The notes under the pieces were generated by a model. It searched no databases and had not been told where the DNA came from. It saw only the letters and a list, made by a program, of their open reading frames with translations. This document shows, piece by piece, positions 9,428 through 18,797 of a stretch of DNA of 64,000 nt (positions are counted from its first letter, which is position 1; the number at the start of each line of letters is the position of its first letter). Source of the stretch: Helicobacter pylori (lineage in GTDB: Bacteria; Campylobacterota; Campylobacteria; Campylobacterales; Helicobacteraceae); NCBI RefSeq assembly GCF_030062585.1, contig NZ_CP071935.1, forward strand, positions 62,001-126,000, given 5' to 3'. The position numbers were made by a program, and so were the translations under genes.

Positions 9428-10444
9428 GTGAGCAGTTTGTTTAAAATGCGTATTCTTAGTTTTAAAAAGAATAAGCGGGCGGTGTTTTCACTCTATCTTT
9501 TTATCGCTTTATTAGCGCTTTCTCTTTTAGCCCCCTTGTGGGTCAATGATCGCCCTTTATTCATCTATAAAGACAATAAAGCGTATTTCCCCATGTTTAA
9601 AAATTATGCGGAAGTGGAGTTTGGAGGCGATTTTTTCACCCCTACGGACTATAACGATCCTTATGTGAAGAACACGCTTTTAAAAGACGCTTTCATCATC
9701 CATGCGCTCATCCCTTATAGCTACGATACAATCATTATGGATTTAGACTCGCCTGCCCCCACCCCCCCAAGCTTCAAACACCTTTTAGGCACAGACGATC
9801 AAGCCAGAGACGTGTTAGCCAGGCTGGTTTATGGCTATCGGGTTTCGTTAGTGTTTGGGATTTTACTCACCCTTTTTAGCGTTCTTATTGGCGTGAGTTT
9901 GGGGGCGTTTCAGGGGTATTATGGAGGGCTAGTGGATTTAGTGGGGCAAAGGTTGAGCGAGATTTGGAGCGCGATTCCTATGCTTTTTTTACTCATTGTG
10001 ATTTCTAGCGCATTTAATTCCAATTTTTGGATCATCTTGTTTTTAGTCTTGCTCTTTAGCTGGATGGGGCTTTCTCAAGTCGTGCGCACGGAATTTTTAA
10101 AAGCAAGGAATATGGACTACACTAAAGCCGCTAGAGCGCTTGGGGTGAATGATTTAAAAATCATTTTCTACCATGTTTTGCCCAACGCTTTAGTAGCGAC
10201 GATCACTTATGTGCCGTTTTTAATGGCGGCCAGTATTTCTACTTTAGTGTCTTTGGATTTCTTGGGTTTTGGCATGCCCATAGGGAGCGCGAGTTTGGGC
10301 GAATTAGTCAATCAAGGCAAGGATAATCTCACCACGCCCCATTTGGCCATCGTTGCGTTTGTAGCCATTAGCTTGTTGCTTTCTGTTTTGGTGTTCATTG
10401 GCGAAGGGGTGCGCGATGCTTTCAACGCTAACATGCTCAAATAA
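9428..10444 (+). CDS. Peptide ABC transporter permease, YejE/OppC type
   Basis: An inner-membrane permease with a first membrane segment (about residues 17-38), a large extracytoplasmic loop, and five more segments. The loop text GGDFFTPTDYNDPYVK followed by PYSYDTI, LDSPAPTPPSF and LGTDDQARDVLARL is characteristic of YejE, the permease of microcin C/peptide importers. The EAA-type coupling loop is FLKARNMDYTKAARALGVNDLKI. I prefer GTG at 9428: AAGGGAG at 9413-9419 is 8 bases away, too close to the TTG at 9422. The ATPase gene follows 9 bp later. No binding protein or second permease is nearby; in 26695 I recall these at a distant locus (HP1251-HP1252). Confidence 0.9.
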   Translation: MSSLFKMRILSFKKNKRAVFSLYLFIALLALSLLAPLWVNDRPLFIYKDNKAYFPMFKNYAEVEFGGDFFTPTDYNDPYVKNTLLKDAFIIHALIPYSYDTIIMDLDSPAPTPPSFKHLLGTDDQARDVLARLVYGYRVSLVFGILLTLFSVLIGVSLGAFQGYYGGLVDLVGQRLSEIWSAIPMLFLLIVISSAFNSNFWIILFLVLLFSWMGLSQVVRTEFLKARNMDYTKAARALGVNDLKIIFYHVLPNALVATITYVPFLMAASISTLVSLDFLGFGMPIGSASLGELVNQGKDNLTTPHLAIVAFVAISLLLSVLVFIGEGVRDAFNANMLK

Positions 10445-10453
10445 GGGGGTTAC

Positions 10454-12004
10454 ATGCTAGAAATCAAAAATTTAAACTGCGTTTTGAATGCGCATTTTTC
10501 GCTCCAAAACATCAATATTTCGTTAAATCCTAGCGAAAGGGTGGCGATCGTGGGCGAGAGCGGGAGCGGGAAAAGCTCTATCGCTAATCTCATCATGCGT
10601 TTAAACCCCAGATTCAAACCCCATAATGGCGAAGTGCTGTTTGAAACAACCAACCTTTTAAAAGAAAGCGAAGAATTTATGCAACATTTAAGGGGAAATA
10701 TTATCGCTTATATCGCTCAAGACCCCCTATCCAGCCTAAACCCCTTGCATAAAATCGGCAAACAAATGAGTGAAGCCTATTTTTTACACCATAAAAACGC
10801 TTCTCAAACGCTCCTTAAAGAACAAGTTTTAAACGCCATGAAACAAGTCCAATTAGATGAAAAATTTTTGGATCGTTACCCTTATGAGTTGAGCGGAGGG
10901 CAGCGCCAAAGGGTGTGTATCGCTATGGGTATTATTAATGCGCCCAAACTGCTCATTTGCGATGAGCCTACCACCGCGCTAGATGCGCAAATCCAAAACC
11001 AGATTTTAGACTTGCTCAAGCAATTGAGCGTGGAAAAAAACATCGCCCTTTTATTCATTAGCCATGATTTAAAAGCGGTCAAACGCTTGGCTGATAGGGT
11101 TTATGTGCTAAAAAAAGGCGAGATAGTAGAAACCAATTTGACTAAAGATCTTTTTAATGACCCTAAGCACGAATATTCAAAACTCTTGATTCAGGCCTCA
11201 AACTTGCCCGCTAAAAATTTAAAAGCGTTAGACGAGACGCTTTTAGAGGTAAAAGATTTTAGCGTTTATTACTTGCAAAAACGCTTTTTCAGGCCTTCTC
11301 TAAAAAAACCCCTTATCGCATCAGTGAATTTTTCCCTCAAAGCCAAAGAAAACATCGGCATCATTGGCGAAAGCGGGAGCGGGAAAAGCTCTTTAGCGTT
11401 AGGGCTTTTAAAACTCGCTTTAAATAGCGGAGAAGAAAAGATTTTAGGCCAAAGCGTGGGGCTTTTAAGTTCTAAAGCGTTCAAACCCTACCGCAAGATC
11501 TTGCAAATGGTGTTTCAAGACCCTTACGCTTCATTAAACCCTCGCTTAAGCATTCAAAGCATTTTAATAGAAGCTTTGTGCTTTGCTTACCCTAAAGCTT
11601 CCAAAGAAGAATGGCATCATTTAGCTGAACTTTGTTTAGAAGAAGTGTGTTTAAACCCTGAATTGCTTAACTTTTACGCTTATGAGCTCAGTGGAGGGGA
11701 ACGCCAAAGAGTAGCGATCGCTAGAGCGATTGCCTTAAAACCTAAAATCATTCTTTTAGATGAGCCCACTTCTGCTTTAGACAAAAGCATTCAAAAAAGC
11801 GTGTTAGAATTGTTGTTAAATTTACAAGAAAAGCAGGATTTGAGCTATTTGTTTATCAGCCATGATTTAGACGTGATCAAAGCGTTTTGCGATAAGGTGT
11901 TAGTGATAAGTGAGGGGAAAGTCGTAGAAATGGGCGCTATTGAAGAGGTGTTTGAAAACCCCAAACACGCTTATACGAAGCGTTTGTTAGAATCCAGGCT
12001 TTAA
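10454..12004 (+). CDS. Fused double ATPase of peptide ABC importer, YejF/OppDF type
   Basis: A 516-residue protein with two complete ABC ATPase domains in tandem, as in YejF. Domain 1 has Walker A GESGSGKSS (about 34-42), the Q-loop (YIAQDPLSSLNP), signature LSGGQRQR, Walker B LLICDEPTT and the H-loop SHDL. Domain 2 repeats these: GESGSGKSS, MVFQDPYASLNP, LSGGERQR, IILLDEPTS, SHDL. A single fused protein would replace OppD plus OppF. The ATG at 10454 follows AAGGGGG. It is cotranscribed with the permease upstream. Confidence 0.95.
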   Translation: MLEIKNLNCVLNAHFSLQNINISLNPSERVAIVGESGSGKSSIANLIMRLNPRFKPHNGEVLFETTNLLKESEEFMQHLRGNIIAYIAQDPLSSLNPLHKIGKQMSEAYFLHHKNASQTLLKEQVLNAMKQVQLDEKFLDRYPYELSGGQRQRVCIAMGIINAPKLLICDEPTTALDAQIQNQILDLLKQLSVEKNIALLFISHDLKAVKRLADRVYVLKKGEIVETNLTKDLFNDPKHEYSKLLIQASNLPAKNLKALDETLLEVKDFSVYYLQKRFFRPSLKKPLIASVNFSLKAKENIGIIGESGSGKSSLALGLLKLALNSGEEKILGQSVGLLSSKAFKPYRKILQMVFQDPYASLNPRLSIQSILIEALCFAYPKASKEEWHHLAELCLEEVCLNPELLNFYAYELSGGERQRVAIARAIALKPKIILLDEPTSALDKSIQKSVLELLLNLQEKQDLSYLFISHDLDVIKAFCDKVLVISEGKVVEMGAIEEVFENPKHAYTKRLLESRL

Positions 12005-12052
12005 AGCTTTATTTTAAAATTCATGCCTTTAAGCGTTTTTAATCGCTTTTTT

Positions 12053-12592
12053 CTACAAACAAAACAAAGAAACTTGATAAGGGGCTGTTTTTGAATAAGG
12101 GTAGTTGTCAATAAAGAATGAAAAGACCTTAGATTCTTTGGGTAAAATCTTTTCTTTAAAGGTTTTTTCATAGCTTTTTTTGACAAACCATTTAAAAGCA
12201 TGCTCTTCTACAAAATTGTGAGGGTTTTTAAGGACTTCTAGGCGTAAAACGCATTTGTTTAGACTGAATTTGGAATGGTTTTTGACTCCCACTTGCAAAG
12301 AAAAGGCGTTGCTATAACTTAAAGGGTTAGCGTGCAAGATGCGTGTTTCTATGGGGTAAATCGCTTGAGTGAGTAAAACCTTCAAAACAAAAGGCATGCT
12401 TAAAAACGCACCCAAAAAAGCTGTTGTTGCTATATAGCTAGCTATGCGGTTTCTTAAAAGCAGAGCCAAAAGGAGCAAAACCGCGCAAAAAAGGATTAAA
12501 ACGCTCGCTATTAAAACGCTGATTAAAGTCGCTTGATTTAAAAAGCCCTTAAAAGACTCCAAAAAAGCTTGGATAAAGGCAAGAGACGCCAT
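12053..12592 (-). CDS. DUF2393 membrane protein
   Basis: A 179-residue protein with two hydrophobic segments (about residues 20-46 and 54-74) followed by a soluble domain of about 100 residues that looks beta-rich (FSLQVGVKNHSKFSLNKCVLR in part). It matches the DUF2393 family typical of epsilonproteobacteria (HP0249 in 26695). No catalytic motif is visible and the function is unknown. It is 6 bp downstream of the SPFH gene, so it may act with that membrane scaffold. Confidence 0.75.
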   Translation of the reverse strand: MASLAFIQAFLESFKGFLNQATLISVLIASVLILFCAVLLLLALLLRNRIASYIATTAFLGAFLSMPFVLKVLLTQAIYPIETRILHANPLSYSNAFSLQVGVKNHSKFSLNKCVLRLEVLKNPHNFVEEHAFKWFVKKSYEKTFKEKILPKESKVFSFFIDNYPYSKTAPYQVSLFCL

Positions 12593-12598
12593 GCGTTT

Positions 12599-13687
12599 TT
12601 AAGGCTCTTTAGTCTCAGCGATACTAGATTTAACCTTACTTTTAGTGTCAATCCAAATATTAGGCACAGCCCCACCTGGAGTGAGCATGATTTGAGCGTT
12701 GTTGTTCGTTTTTAACGCTTCATTAAACTGGCCTTGAACTTCAATTTGGCGCAGCCTTAAAAGCTTGTCGCTCAAGCTTTGCGAAATGCTTAAATTGGCT
12801 TGAGATTTCGCTTTAGCTTCAATCACGATCGCATCCGCCACGCCTTGAGCCTTAATCCTGTTAGCGTCCGCTTCCCCTTTAGCCAGAGCGGCTTGTTTTT
12901 GAGCTTCTTGCTTGGATCGTTCCACCTCGTATTTTACCCTTTCTGATTCTTGGCGCGCGATTTGGACTTTTTCAATTTGTTCTTTGATCTTAGCGGGTAA
13001 GACGATTTCTCTCAATTGGATAGAGCTTAATTCCACAGGGGTGTTGGGGAGCTTAGAAACTTCTTTATTGATACCGCTATTGATAAGAGCGGCAATCTCG
13101 TTGCGCTTAATGGGTAAATCTTCAGCCGGATAGCGCCCCACGACAGATCGCACCACATCGCGCACCACAGGGTTGATGATCTTTTGCTCCCAAGACAAGC
13201 CATAAGTAGCGATCGTTTGGGGGGTGGTTTGGGGGTTTAGGCGGTATTGCACGGTGAGTTCAATAGAAACGGTCAAACCCCTACTATCCATCACATTAAT
13301 AGCGTCGTTTCTAAAAATCCCTTGGTTTTTACCCGCCACGCCCATGTCTTCGGTGCGTGAAAAATTGATATTTCTGATCCTTGTATCCACAATAAGAATG
13401 TCTTGAATGATAGGCACAAAAAAGTGGATTCCTGGCTGTAAGGGGGTGGGTTCGTATTTCCCGGCGGTAATTTTAATACCAATTTCTCCTGAGCTAATCA
13501 CTTCAAAAGGCTTGGCCAAAAAAGCGATAACGCCCAAAAGGACAATGACAATCAAAACCGATAGTTTTTTGGAATTAAAAGAGTTAGACGGCGGGATGAA
13601 ACGCCCCCCATTATTAGGTGTGTTGGGCGTGGGGTTTTCTCTTTGAGGATTTTTCTTTTTTAAATGTTCGTTCAAATCAATGGGCAT
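12599..13687 (-). CDS. SPFH/prohibitin (HflK-like) membrane protein
   Basis: A 362-residue protein with a Pro/Asn-rich cytoplasmic N-terminus, one membrane anchor (about 43-62), an SPFH band-7 domain (IGIKITAGKYEPTPLQPGIH, then VDTRIRN, then SIELTVQYRLNP, DVVRSVVGRY), and a long Glu/Arg/Lys/Ala coiled coil (about 250-310). Relatives form membrane-microdomain scaffolds or regulate the FtsH protease. It has no HflC partner here, so FtsH control is a guess. It lies between rhpA and the DUF2393 gene, all on the minus strand (HP0248 class). Confidence 0.85.
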   Translation of the reverse strand: MPIDLNEHLKKKNPQRENPTPNTPNNGGRFIPPSNSFNSKKLSVLIVIVLLGVIAFLAKPFEVISSGEIGIKITAGKYEPTPLQPGIHFFVPIIQDILIVDTRIRNINFSRTEDMGVAGKNQGIFRNDAINVMDSRGLTVSIELTVQYRLNPQTTPQTIATYGLSWEQKIINPVVRDVVRSVVGRYPAEDLPIKRNEIAALINSGINKEVSKLPNTPVELSSIQLREIVLPAKIKEQIEKVQIARQESERVKYEVERSKQEAQKQAALAKGEADANRIKAQGVADAIVIEAKAKSQANLSISQSLSDKLLRLRQIEVQGQFNEALKTNNNAQIMLTPGGAVPNIWIDTKSKVKSSIAETKEP

Positions 13688-13707
13688 GAATTTCCTTTTT
13701 AAATATT

Positions 13708-15186
13708 TTAACGGCGTTTGGGTTTTTTAGAATAACGATTCGTTTTGGGGTGTTTGTCTCTGTGCTGACCCTTTTTAAAAGAGTGCGCTGGCTCGTGCTG
13801 GTGCGTTTTTTTGTGAGAGGGTTTTGGCGTTTTTTCTTTAGGGTTTTGAATCGCATCAATTTCTTGCTGGTTCAAGCCGATTTTGCTGGTTTCAAACTGC
13901 AAACTCAAAAGTTTTAAAACCAATTGAGACGGCTCAAAAATTTCGGTAAGCTGTTCATAAAGGCTGATGATCCCTTCAGACACTTTAGCGTCATGCAAGG
14001 TTTTGATGATCTGATTTTCGTTAATGGTGGGGATTTCAAAAAGTTCAATCTCTGAATCAATTTCTTTTTGCATGCGTAAAAGCTCTTTGTATTCTAAAGG
14101 GGTTACTAAAGTGATCGCCATGCCTTTTTTGCCCGCTCGCCCGGTTCTCCCGATGCGATGGATATAGCTCTCAGTGTTTAGGGGCAAGTGGTAATTAAAC
14201 ACATGGCTTACACCGCTAATATCAAGCCCACGGCTCGCCACATCCGTAGCCACTAACACATCAGCGTCATTTTTTTTAAACGCCATGATAGAAGCACGCC
14301 GATCCCTTTGATCCATATCCCCATGCAAGGCGGTGCTTTTGTAATTTTTAGAAGCAAGGAATTGGTGCAATTCATCGGCTTCTTTTTTGGTGCGCGTGAA
14401 AACAATGCTCTTTTTGGGTGCTTGGGTGTCTAAAAGGCGCATGATCGCTTCGGCCCTCTCATGCTCGTTGATCACATAAAAGCGTTGGGTGATGTCGGTG
14501 TTAGTGATATTAGAAGGAGCGATATGGATTTTAATAGGGTTTTCTAAAATCTTATCCGCTAGTCTTTTAATCGGCTCTGGCATCGTGGCTGAAAAAAGCA
14601 AAATCTGCGCTTCGCTAGGGAGGTAGTCAAAAATCTCTTCAATATCGTCTAAAAACCCCATATCCAACATTTCATCGCTTTCATCTAACACGACCACTTT
14701 AGGCACAAATTTATGGATGCGCTCATTCTTTAAATGATCCAACAGCCTTCCTGGTGTAGCGATCATCACTTGGGGGTTTTTCTTAATGAATTCGCATTGT
14801 TTTTTAACGCTCTGACCTCCATACACGCACACGGTTTTAGTCCTGGTGTGTTTGCCCAATTTAAAAATCTCATCGCTAATTTGCATGGCTAATTCTCTAG
14901 TGGGCGTGATCACTAAGGCCTCTATGGTGTGGTTGTTTTTAAGGTTGTTGATAATGGGCAGAGCGAAAGCGGCGGTTTTTCCTGTGCCTGTTTGGGCTTG
15001 CGCGATGACATCTCGGCCTTGCAAAACAGCCGGAATGGCCCTTTCTTGAATGGGGCTTGGGGAAGTGAAACCGGCTTCATAAACGGATTTTAAAACCGAT
15101 TCTTTTAAGCCCAAATCATTAAAACTAGGCTTATGATAAGCGTCATCATCAATTTCTGTAGGAAGTGGTGGTTGATTCAATTCCAT
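13708..15186 (-). CDS. rhpA: DEAD-box RNA helicase RhpA
   Basis: RhpA is the single DEAD-box RNA helicase of H. pylori and works with RNase J in mRNA decay. The 492-residue protein has the Q motif (FNDLGLKESVL, then PSPIQ), Walker A AQTGTGKT, PTRELA, the DEAD-box variant written DESD (VVLDESDEMLDMGF), SAT, and the helicase C motifs including VATDVASRGLDI and HRIGRTGRAG. The basic C-terminal tail is rich in Lys and His. I use the ATG at 15186 (MELNQPP..), matching the known 492-residue length; the TTG at 15204 would add six residues. The DESD box, rather than DEAD, is notable but known in this family. Confidence 0.95.
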   Translation of the reverse strand: MELNQPPLPTEIDDDAYHKPSFNDLGLKESVLKSVYEAGFTSPSPIQERAIPAVLQGRDVIAQAQTGTGKTAAFALPIINNLKNNHTIEALVITPTRELAMQISDEIFKLGKHTRTKTVCVYGGQSVKKQCEFIKKNPQVMIATPGRLLDHLKNERIHKFVPKVVVLDESDEMLDMGFLDDIEEIFDYLPSEAQILLFSATMPEPIKRLADKILENPIKIHIAPSNITNTDITQRFYVINEHERAEAIMRLLDTQAPKKSIVFTRTKKEADELHQFLASKNYKSTALHGDMDQRDRRASIMAFKKNDADVLVATDVASRGLDISGVSHVFNYHLPLNTESYIHRIGRTGRAGKKGMAITLVTPLEYKELLRMQKEIDSEIELFEIPTINENQIIKTLHDAKVSEGIISLYEQLTEIFEPSQLVLKLLSLQFETSKIGLNQQEIDAIQNPKEKTPKPSHKKTHQHEPAHSFKKGQHRDKHPKTNRYSKKPKRR

Positions 15187-15275
15187 GGGAGATTCATACC
15201 TCAATTTAATTTGAAACTTTAAGCTGATAAAAGGCTAAAATTAAAATCTTTGATTTAAAGTTTATAAGATTTTTG

Positions 15276-15286
15276 AGTATAGCATA
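15276..15286 (-). promoter_or_regulatory. Extended -10 promoter for rhpA
   Basis: Read on the minus strand the site is TATGCTATACT, an extended -10 (TG-C-TATACT), about 90 bases before the rhpA start. It is divergent from the flgI promoter. Confidence 0.6.
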
Positions 15287-15326
15287 AAAATGCGCTCAAT
15301 TAAGTTTAAAGTTTTTATAAAAGGCT

Positions 15327-15337
15327 TATGCTAAAAT
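15327..15337 (+). promoter_or_regulatory. Extended -10 promoter for flgI operon
   Basis: TTATGCTAAAAT contains an extended -10 (TG-C-TAAAAT), 31 bases before the flgI TTG start. This points to housekeeping sigma-80 rather than RpoN or FliA control; no GG-N10-GC site was seen. Confidence 0.6.
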
Positions 15338-15368
15338 AATTAGAATTAAGGAATAAGAAAGGGTTTGA

Positions 15369-16397
15369 TTGAAACGGGTGTTTTTGTGGCTTATTTTTGT
15401 ATTAGCTTTCCACAAGCTTTTGGCCGAAAAAATAGGCGATATAGCGAGCGTGGTGGGCGTAAGGGATAACCAGCTGATTGGCTATGGGCTTGTGATTGGC
15501 TTAAATGGCACAGGGGATAAATCCGGCTCAAAATTCACCATGCAATCCATTTCTAACATGCTAGAGAGCGTGAATGTCAAGATCTCTGCAGATGATATTA
15601 AATCTAAAAATGTCGCTGCCGTGATGATTACAGCCTCCTTGCCCCCCTTTGCAAGACAGGGCGATAAAATTGATATTCACATTTCTTCTATTGGGGATGC
15701 AAAATCCATTCAAGGAGGGACTTTGGTGATGACCCCTTTAAATGCGGTGGATGGGAATATTTACGCCCTCGCTCAAGGGGCTATCACTTCGGGCAATTCT
15801 AATAACTTGCTCTCAGCCAATATCATCAACGGGGCGACTATTGAAAGGGAGGTTTCGTATGATTTGTTCCATAAAAACGCCATGACTTTAAGCCTGAAAA
15901 ACCCCAATTTTAAAAACGCTATCCAAGTGCAAAACACTTTAAATAAGGTGTTTGGCAATAAAGTAGCCATAGCGCTAGATCCAAAAACCATTCAAATCAC
16001 CCGCCCAGAGCGTCTTTCTATGGTAGAGTTTTTAGCCTTAGTGCAAGAAATCCCTATTAATTACAGCGCGAAAAATAAGATCATTGTAGATGAAAAATCA
16101 GGCACGATCGTTTCAGGAGTGGATATAATAGTGCATCCTATAGTGGTTACAAGCCAAGACATCACGCTTAAGATCACTAAAGAGCCTTTAAATGACTCTA
16201 AAAACACGCAGGATTTAGACAATAACATGTCCTTAGACACCGCTCATAACACGCTGAGCTCTAACGGGAAAAACATCACCATTGCCGGGGTGGTAAAAGC
16301 CTTACAAAAAATTGGCGTGAGCGCTAAAGGGATGGTTTCAATCTTGCAGGCCCTAAAAAAAAGCGGCGCGATTAGCGCTGAAATGGAGATATTATGA
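15369..16397 (+). CDS. flgI: Flagellar P-ring protein FlgI
   Basis: FlgI forms the periplasmic P-ring that houses the flagellar rod. The 342-residue protein has a Sec signal peptide (cleavage after KLLAE-like region, residues about 1-19) and the strongly conserved start [29 protein letters not shown], visible in pieces here, plus [14 protein letters not shown] and the C-terminal [20 protein letters not shown]. The start is TTG at 15369 with AAAGGG 6 bases upstream. Its stop overlaps the next ATG (ATGA), starting a tightly coupled three-gene unit. Confidence 0.95.
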   Translation: MKRVFLWLIFVLAFHKLLAEKIGDIASVVGVRDNQLIGYGLVIGLNGTGDKSGSKFTMQSISNMLESVNVKISADDIKSKNVAAVMITASLPPFARQGDKIDIHISSIGDAKSIQGGTLVMTPLNAVDGNIYALAQGAITSGNSNNLLSANIINGATIEREVSYDLFHKNAMTLSLKNPNFKNAIQVQNTLNKVFGNKVAIALDPKTIQITRPERLSMVEFLALVQEIPINYSAKNKIIVDEKSGTIVSGVDIIVHPIVVTSQDITLKITKEPLNDSKNTQDLDNNMSLDTAHNTLSSNGKNITIAGVVKALQKIGVSAKGMVSILQALKKSGAISAEMEIL

Positions 16398-16711
16398 TAA
16401 ACAACAATAAAGCCATGTTAGAGCAATACAACGTTTCTAAATTAGCGAGCGAAGAGAAATTAAAAGCGCTAGCTCAAACTAAAAACGACAAGCTCCTCAA
16501 AGAACAAACCGATTCTTTTGAAGCGTTGCTTTTAAAATTCATGCTAGATACTGCTATGAAAATGGATAACCCCTTGTATCCTAAAGCCCCTGGCGATGAG
16601 ATTTATGCGTCCATGTATAAGGATACTCTCTCTAAAGAATTGAGCGGGAATTTTGGCTATAGCGAAATGCTGTTTAATTTCTTAAAAGAGCAAGAAAAAC
16701 AAAAACCATGA
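16394..16711 (+). CDS. FlgJ-type rod-binding protein (single domain)
   Basis: A 105-residue protein matching only the N-terminal rod-binding domain of Flg[45 protein letters not shown]. The muramidase domain of enterobacterial FlgJ is absent, as is usual in epsilonproteobacteria. It should help rod assembly in the periplasm; no classical signal peptide is seen, consistent with export through the flagellar apparatus. It overlaps flgI by 4 bases and flgS by 4 bases. Confidence 0.85.
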   Translation: MINNNKAMLEQYNVSKLASEEKLKALAQTKNDKLLKEQTDSFEALLLKFMLDTAMKMDNPLYPKAPGDEIYASMYKDTLSKELSGNFGYSEMLFNFLKEQEKQKP

Positions 16712-17853
16712 AAAAATCCAAGCGCTTAAAACGCCCTTATTTAAAGCGTTCCCATTTGAAACACTCTAATAAGGCTTCTTCTTTCAAGGAGTTGTTAAAA
16801 AAAGAAGACAATGTGATTTCATTAGAAAATTTTAAACCCAAAGAGAGCGAAGATTTATTAGAAAATTTTTCCAACAAAAAAGACATGCAAGAATTGCTAG
16901 GGCTTTTAAACCAATTCATTTTACAAAGCTACAAGGTGGAAAAGGAATTTAAGGATTATAAAGCCCTCTATGAATGGGTCATAGAGATTTTACCGCAAGC
17001 GATTTGGGTGATGAATGAAAACGGGAGCTTTTTTTATAAAAATTCTTTAGCCAATCAAAGCCATGAGGTGTTCAATAAGGCTAAATTAGAAAATTTTAAC
17101 ACCGAAATTGAACATGAAAATAAAAGCTATTTAGTCCAGCAAAACAGCATTCAAGGCAAGCAAATCATCACCGCAACCGATATTAGCGCTCAAAAACGCC
17201 AAGAGAGGCTCGCTTCTATGGGGAAAATTTCAGCGCATTTAGCCCATGAGATCAGAAACCCCGTAGGCTCTATCTCCCTTTTAGCTTCGGTGTTATTAAA
17301 GCATGCGAACGAAAAGACTAAGCCCATTGTTGTAGAATTGCAAAAAGCTTTATGGCGCGTAGAAAGGATCATTAAAGCCACCTTGCTTTTTTCTAAAGGC
17401 ATTCAAGCCAACCGCACCAAGCAAAGTTTGAAAACGCTAGAGAGCGATCTCAAAGAAGCCCTAAATTGCTACACTTACTCTAAAGACATTGATTTTCTTT
17501 TTAATTTTAGCGATGAAGAAGGGTTTTTTGACTTTGATTTAATGGGGATTGTGTTGCAAAACTTCTTGTATAACGCTATTGATGCGATTGAAGCCTTAGA
17601 AGAGAGCGAACAGGGGCAGGTGAAGATTGAAGCGTTCATTCAAAATGAATTTATCGTCTTCACCATTATTGATAATGGCAAGGAAGTGGAAAACAAAAGC
17701 GCTTTATTTGAGCCTTTTGAAACCACCAAATTAAAGGGTAATGGACTAGGGTTAGCCCTGTCTTTACAAGTCGTTAAGGCCCATGAAGGGAGCATTGCGC
17801 TATTAGAAAATCAAGAAAAAACCTTTGAAATTAAGATTCTTAACGCTTCTTGA
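16708..17853 (+). CDS. flgS: Flagellar checkpoint histidine kinase FlgS
   Basis: FlgS is the soluble sensor kinase that phosphorylates FlgR to switch on RpoN-dependent hook and basal-body genes. The 381-residue protein has a basic N-terminus, a PAS-like region (about 85-165), the H-box [14 protein letters not shown] with the phospho-His near residue 180, the N-box [13 protein letters not shown]1 IIDNGKEV and G2 NGLGLALSL. No membrane segment is present. It overlaps the FlgJ-like gene by 4 bases, so the sensor is made with two structural parts of the basal body. Confidence 0.93.
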   Translation: MKKSKRLKRPYLKRSHLKHSNKASSFKELLKKEDNVISLENFKPKESEDLLENFSNKKDMQELLGLLNQFILQSYKVEKEFKDYKALYEWVIEILPQAIWVMNENGSFFYKNSLANQSHEVFNKAKLENFNTEIEHENKSYLVQQNSIQGKQIITATDISAQKRQERLASMGKISAHLAHEIRNPVGSISLLASVLLKHANEKTKPIVVELQKALWRVERIIKATLLFSKGIQANRTKQSLKTLESDLKEALNCYTYSKDIDFLFNFSDEEGFFDFDLMGIVLQNFLYNAIDAIEALEESEQGQVKIEAFIQNEFIVFTIIDNGKEVENKSALFEPFETTKLKGNGLGLALSLQVVKAHEGSIALLENQEKTFEIKILNAS

Positions 17854-18056
17854 GTGATAATATCCCCCTTAAAAAATGAGTTTTACGATAAAACAAAATT
17901 TTAAAAAGATTAAATAATATTAAATTGAATAGGGTTTATCAGTTTTTGACAAAAATAAGATCAAAAAAATTTTTTATTAACTCTTTTGGTGTAGGATAGC
18001 GATCAAGGTTTTTATGAAAGTAAAAGCCTAAAACAATTTTAAAAAAAGGACTTTTG

Positions 18057-18491
18057 ATGAAAACATTTGAAATTTTAAAACATTTGCAAGCGGATGCGAT
18101 CGTGTTATTTATGAAAGTGCATAACTTCCATTGGAATGTGAAAGGCACCGATTTTTTCAATGTGCATAAAGCCACTGAAGAAATTTATGAAGAATTTGCG
18201 GACATGTTTGATGATCTCGCTGAAAGGATCGCTCAATTAGGACACCACCCCTTAGTCACTTTATCCGAAGCACTCAAACTCACTCGTGTTAAAGAAGAAA
18301 CTAAAACGAGCTTCCACTCTAAAGACATCTTTAAAGAAATTCTAGGCGATTACAAACACCTAGAAAAAGAATTTAAAGAGCTTTCTAACACCGCTGAAAA
18401 AGAAGGCGATAAAGTAACCGTAACTTATGCGGACGATCAGTTAGCCAAGTTGCAAAAATCCATTTGGATGCTAGAAGCCCATTTGGCTTAA
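18057..18491 (+). CDS. napA: Neutrophil-activating protein, Dps-family ferritin
   Basis: NapA is a dodecameric Dps miniferritin that oxidises and stores iron, protects DNA from peroxide and activates neutrophils. The 144-residue product has the intersubunit ferroxidase ligands His25 and His37 ([16 protein letters not shown]) with Asp52 and Glu56 (MFDDLAERI). The ATG at 18057 gives the exact known length; the TTG at 18054 is rejected. AAAGGA lies 6 bases upstream. The 200-bp leader (17854-18056) is very AT-rich, with a possible -10 TAGGAT at 17992-17997. Fur and PerR-like control is known for the gene, but I cannot place the operator confidently. Confidence 0.97.
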   Translation: MKTFEILKHLQADAIVLFMKVHNFHWNVKGTDFFNVHKATEEIYEEFADMFDDLAERIAQLGHHPLVTLSEALKLTRVKEETKTSFHSKDIFKEILGDYKHLEKEFKELSNTAEKEGDKVTVTYADDQLAKLQKSIWMLEAHLA

Positions 18492-18512
18492 GCTATCAAA
18501 AAGAAGCCCAGC

Positions 18513-18797
18513 ATGAGAGATTACAGCGAGCTTGAAATTTTTGAGGGAAACCCCTTAGACAAGTGGAATGACATTATTTTTCATGCGAGTAAAAAGCTTT
18601 CTAAAAAAGAGCTAGAAAGGCTTTTAGAGCTTCTGGCTCTTTTGGAAACTTTTATAGAGAAAGAAGACTTGGAAGAAAAGTTTGAATCTTTCGCTAAAGC
18701 TTTAAGAATGGATGAAGAGTTGCAACAAAAAATAGAGAGCAGGAAAACAGATATTGTGATCCAATCCATGGCGAATATTCTCAGCGGGAATGAATGA
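18513..18797 (+). CDS. DUF2018 helical protein (HP0242 family)
   Basis: A 94-residue, acidic, all-helical protein (KKLSKKELERLLELLALLET in part). It corresponds to HP0242, whose solved structure is an intertwined homodimer; the cellular function is unknown. It starts 21 bp after napA and overlaps the next gene by 8 bases, so it may be cotranscribed with either. Confidence 0.8.
   Translation: MRDYSELEIFEGNPLDKWNDIIFHASKKLSKKELERLLELLALLETFIEKEDLEEKFESFAKALRMDEELQQKIESRKTDIVIQSMANILSGNE

Noticed and set aside
9244..9444. Frames starting in the tRNA-Ala gene (and 32255-32446 in tRNA-Asn)
   Set aside because: They are translations of tRNA sequence; the cloverleaf explains the conservation.
9757..9770. 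C5-A-C7 tract in the YejE-like gene as a contingency switch
   Set aside because: The frame is intact and the tract encodes Ala/Pro/Thr/Pro/Pro text conserved in YejE; the run is short.
13407..13646. Plus-strand frame within the SPFH gene
   Set aside because: Shadow of a well-supported minus-strand gene; no start signals.
17946..17951. TTGACA as a -35 box for napA
   Set aside because: The nearest good -10 (TAGGAT at 17992) is 40 bp away, too far for a promoter pair.
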